Part shown: in pieces, positions 63,466 through 64,000 of the stretch | How the letters are laid out: each line of letters begins with the position of its first letter | Position numbering within the stretch: the first letter of the stretch is position 1 | Source: Brevibacterium sp. CS2 | GTDB lineage: Bacteria > Actinomycetota > Actinomycetes > Actinomycetales > Brevibacteriaceae | Assembly (NCBI RefSeq): GCF_005280295.1 | Contig: NZ_CP040020.1 | Coordinates: 2,356,001-2,420,000 of the forward strand | Direction: 5' to 3' | Length of the DNA: 64,000 nt | Translations under genes and position numbers: made by a program | The notes under the pieces: generated by a model | What the model saw: only the letters and a program-made list of their open reading frames with translations | Databases searched by the model: none | What the model was told of the DNA's origin: nothing

Positions 63466-64000
63466 GGCCGAGACCTCGGGGAGTCCGCGGCGGCGTCGCG
63501 CATGCGGCGGATCTCGGTGAGGACGAGGGACGCGTCGTAGTCGAGTGTGGCGACGTGGCGACTGCGGCGCAGGGAGACCGTGCGCACCGGCCCGGCGAGC
63601 CGGGCGCGCAGCTGTCGCGCCGACCACGGTCCCACGACGTTGTCGGTGCCCGACTGGCAGATGACCGTGGGCACGGTGATCCGCCACAGGCGCTGCAGCA
63701 GTGAGCGCTGGCCGCGCTGCATCGAAGCGATGGCGCGCAGCGGGGTGCGCGGGTAGGCGACCTCGTCCTGGTCGGGCAGCTCGATGTCGTTGCCGATCGC
63801 CGCGACGCTCGGCACGAGGTGCTGAAGGAGGGGGAGCGCGGTCCGCAGCGGGGAATCGACCCGCAGGGCAGGATTGACGAGGACGAGGCCGAAGATCTCA
63901 CCGAGCGCGCCCTCCCGGTCGCCTGCCGGAGCGGCTGCGGCGAGTTCGAGGGCGAGTGCCCCGCCCATCGAGAGGCCCGCCACGACGACTGCGGAGTGGC
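63462..64000 (-). CDS. Alpha/beta hydrolase (carboxylesterase-like), truncated at the window edge
   Basis: The C-terminal about 180 residues are present. The nucleophile elbow is VAGLSMGGALALELA, the acid probably lies in VICQSGTDNVVGPWSA, and the His in SLRRSRHVATLDYDAS. This resembles monoacylglycerol lipase or Est30-type esterases. The N-terminus, with the oxyanion motif, lies beyond position 64000. Confidence 0.87.
   Translation of the reverse strand, partial: HSAVVVAGLSMGGALALELAAAAPAGDREGALGEIFGLVLVNPALRVDSPLRTALPLLQHLVPSVAAIGNDIELPDQDEVAYPRTPLRAIASMQRGQRSLLQRLWRITVPTVICQSGTDNVVGPWSARQLRARLAGPVRTVSLRRSRHVATLDYDASLVLTEIRRMRDAAADSPRSRP

Noticed and set aside
1-64000. CRISPR array or known anti-phage operon
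   Set aside because: No regularly spaced direct repeats and no Cas, restriction-modification, CBASS or retron-type proteins were seen. The YhgE/Pip link to phage is by family only.

Overview
The window looks like chromosome of a GC-rich actinobacterium, probably from the Micrococcales. The evidence is a mycothione reductase, a polyphosphate glucokinase, a cytochrome bcc-aa3 branch, actinobacterial DUF3043 and DUF4191 proteins, the GlnA1/GlnA2/GlnE set and a GlnR-type box. A Brevibacterium-like host is only a guess.

Region 1-14957 is an accessory region ending at a tRNA-Val(UAC) gene. It starts with an IS256-type right end and then a 5.4 kb block flanked by two ~91 bp direct repeats. That block holds a YhgE/Pip-type exporter, an unusual ABC ATPase, a decayed TDT-family transporter and an intact IS256 element. 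Next comes the C-terminal part of a large serine recombinase gene, split by nested insertions. An IS3 element (IS3-A) sits in the recombinase gene. A 5.8 kb Tn552/Tn5053-like transposon and a second IS3 element (IS3-B) both sit in the orfB of IS3-A. Each insertion has an exact target duplication, so the original reading frames can be rebuilt on paper. The transposon carries a resolvase, a DDE transposase, an AAA ATPase, a cmtR-cadD cadmium/lead module and an SRPBCC-ArsR-SRPBCC operon. A degenerate extra copy of the transposon end lies between the two cargo modules.

Region 15000-64000 is dense, GC-rich backbone. In order it holds: uracil permease, acyl-CoA synthetase, Nif3-like protein, zinc-ribbon protein and YaaA; rnpB, polyphosphate glucokinase, methionine aminopeptidase, a FadR-type regulator and alanine dehydrogenase; glnA2-glnE; divergent glgC and glgA; a two-component system with a poly-aspartate protein; mycothione reductase; glnA1 with a GlnR-type box; an RDD protein and DUF4191; a pseudokinase-like membrane protein; sucB, lpdA and pepA; pyrD, DUF3043, an M20 peptidase, erpA and aat. 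The respiratory genes follow as two convergent operons, ctaC-ctaD-ctaF and ctaE-qcrC-qcrA-qcrB. The window ends with trpD, a DEDD/GIY-YIG nuclease, two small proteins and a truncated alpha/beta hydrolase.

The genes form coherent groups: nitrogen assimilation (two glutamine synthetases, adenylyltransferase, alanine dehydrogenase), glycogen synthesis, the 2-oxoglutarate dehydrogenase E2/E3 pair, and the terminal part of aerobic respiration. Several regulatory patterns are visible: a motif shared by both respiratory operons, three 11-bp-spaced repeats beside the two-component system, and dyads upstream of ald, the ABC/YhgE pair and the SRPBCC operon.
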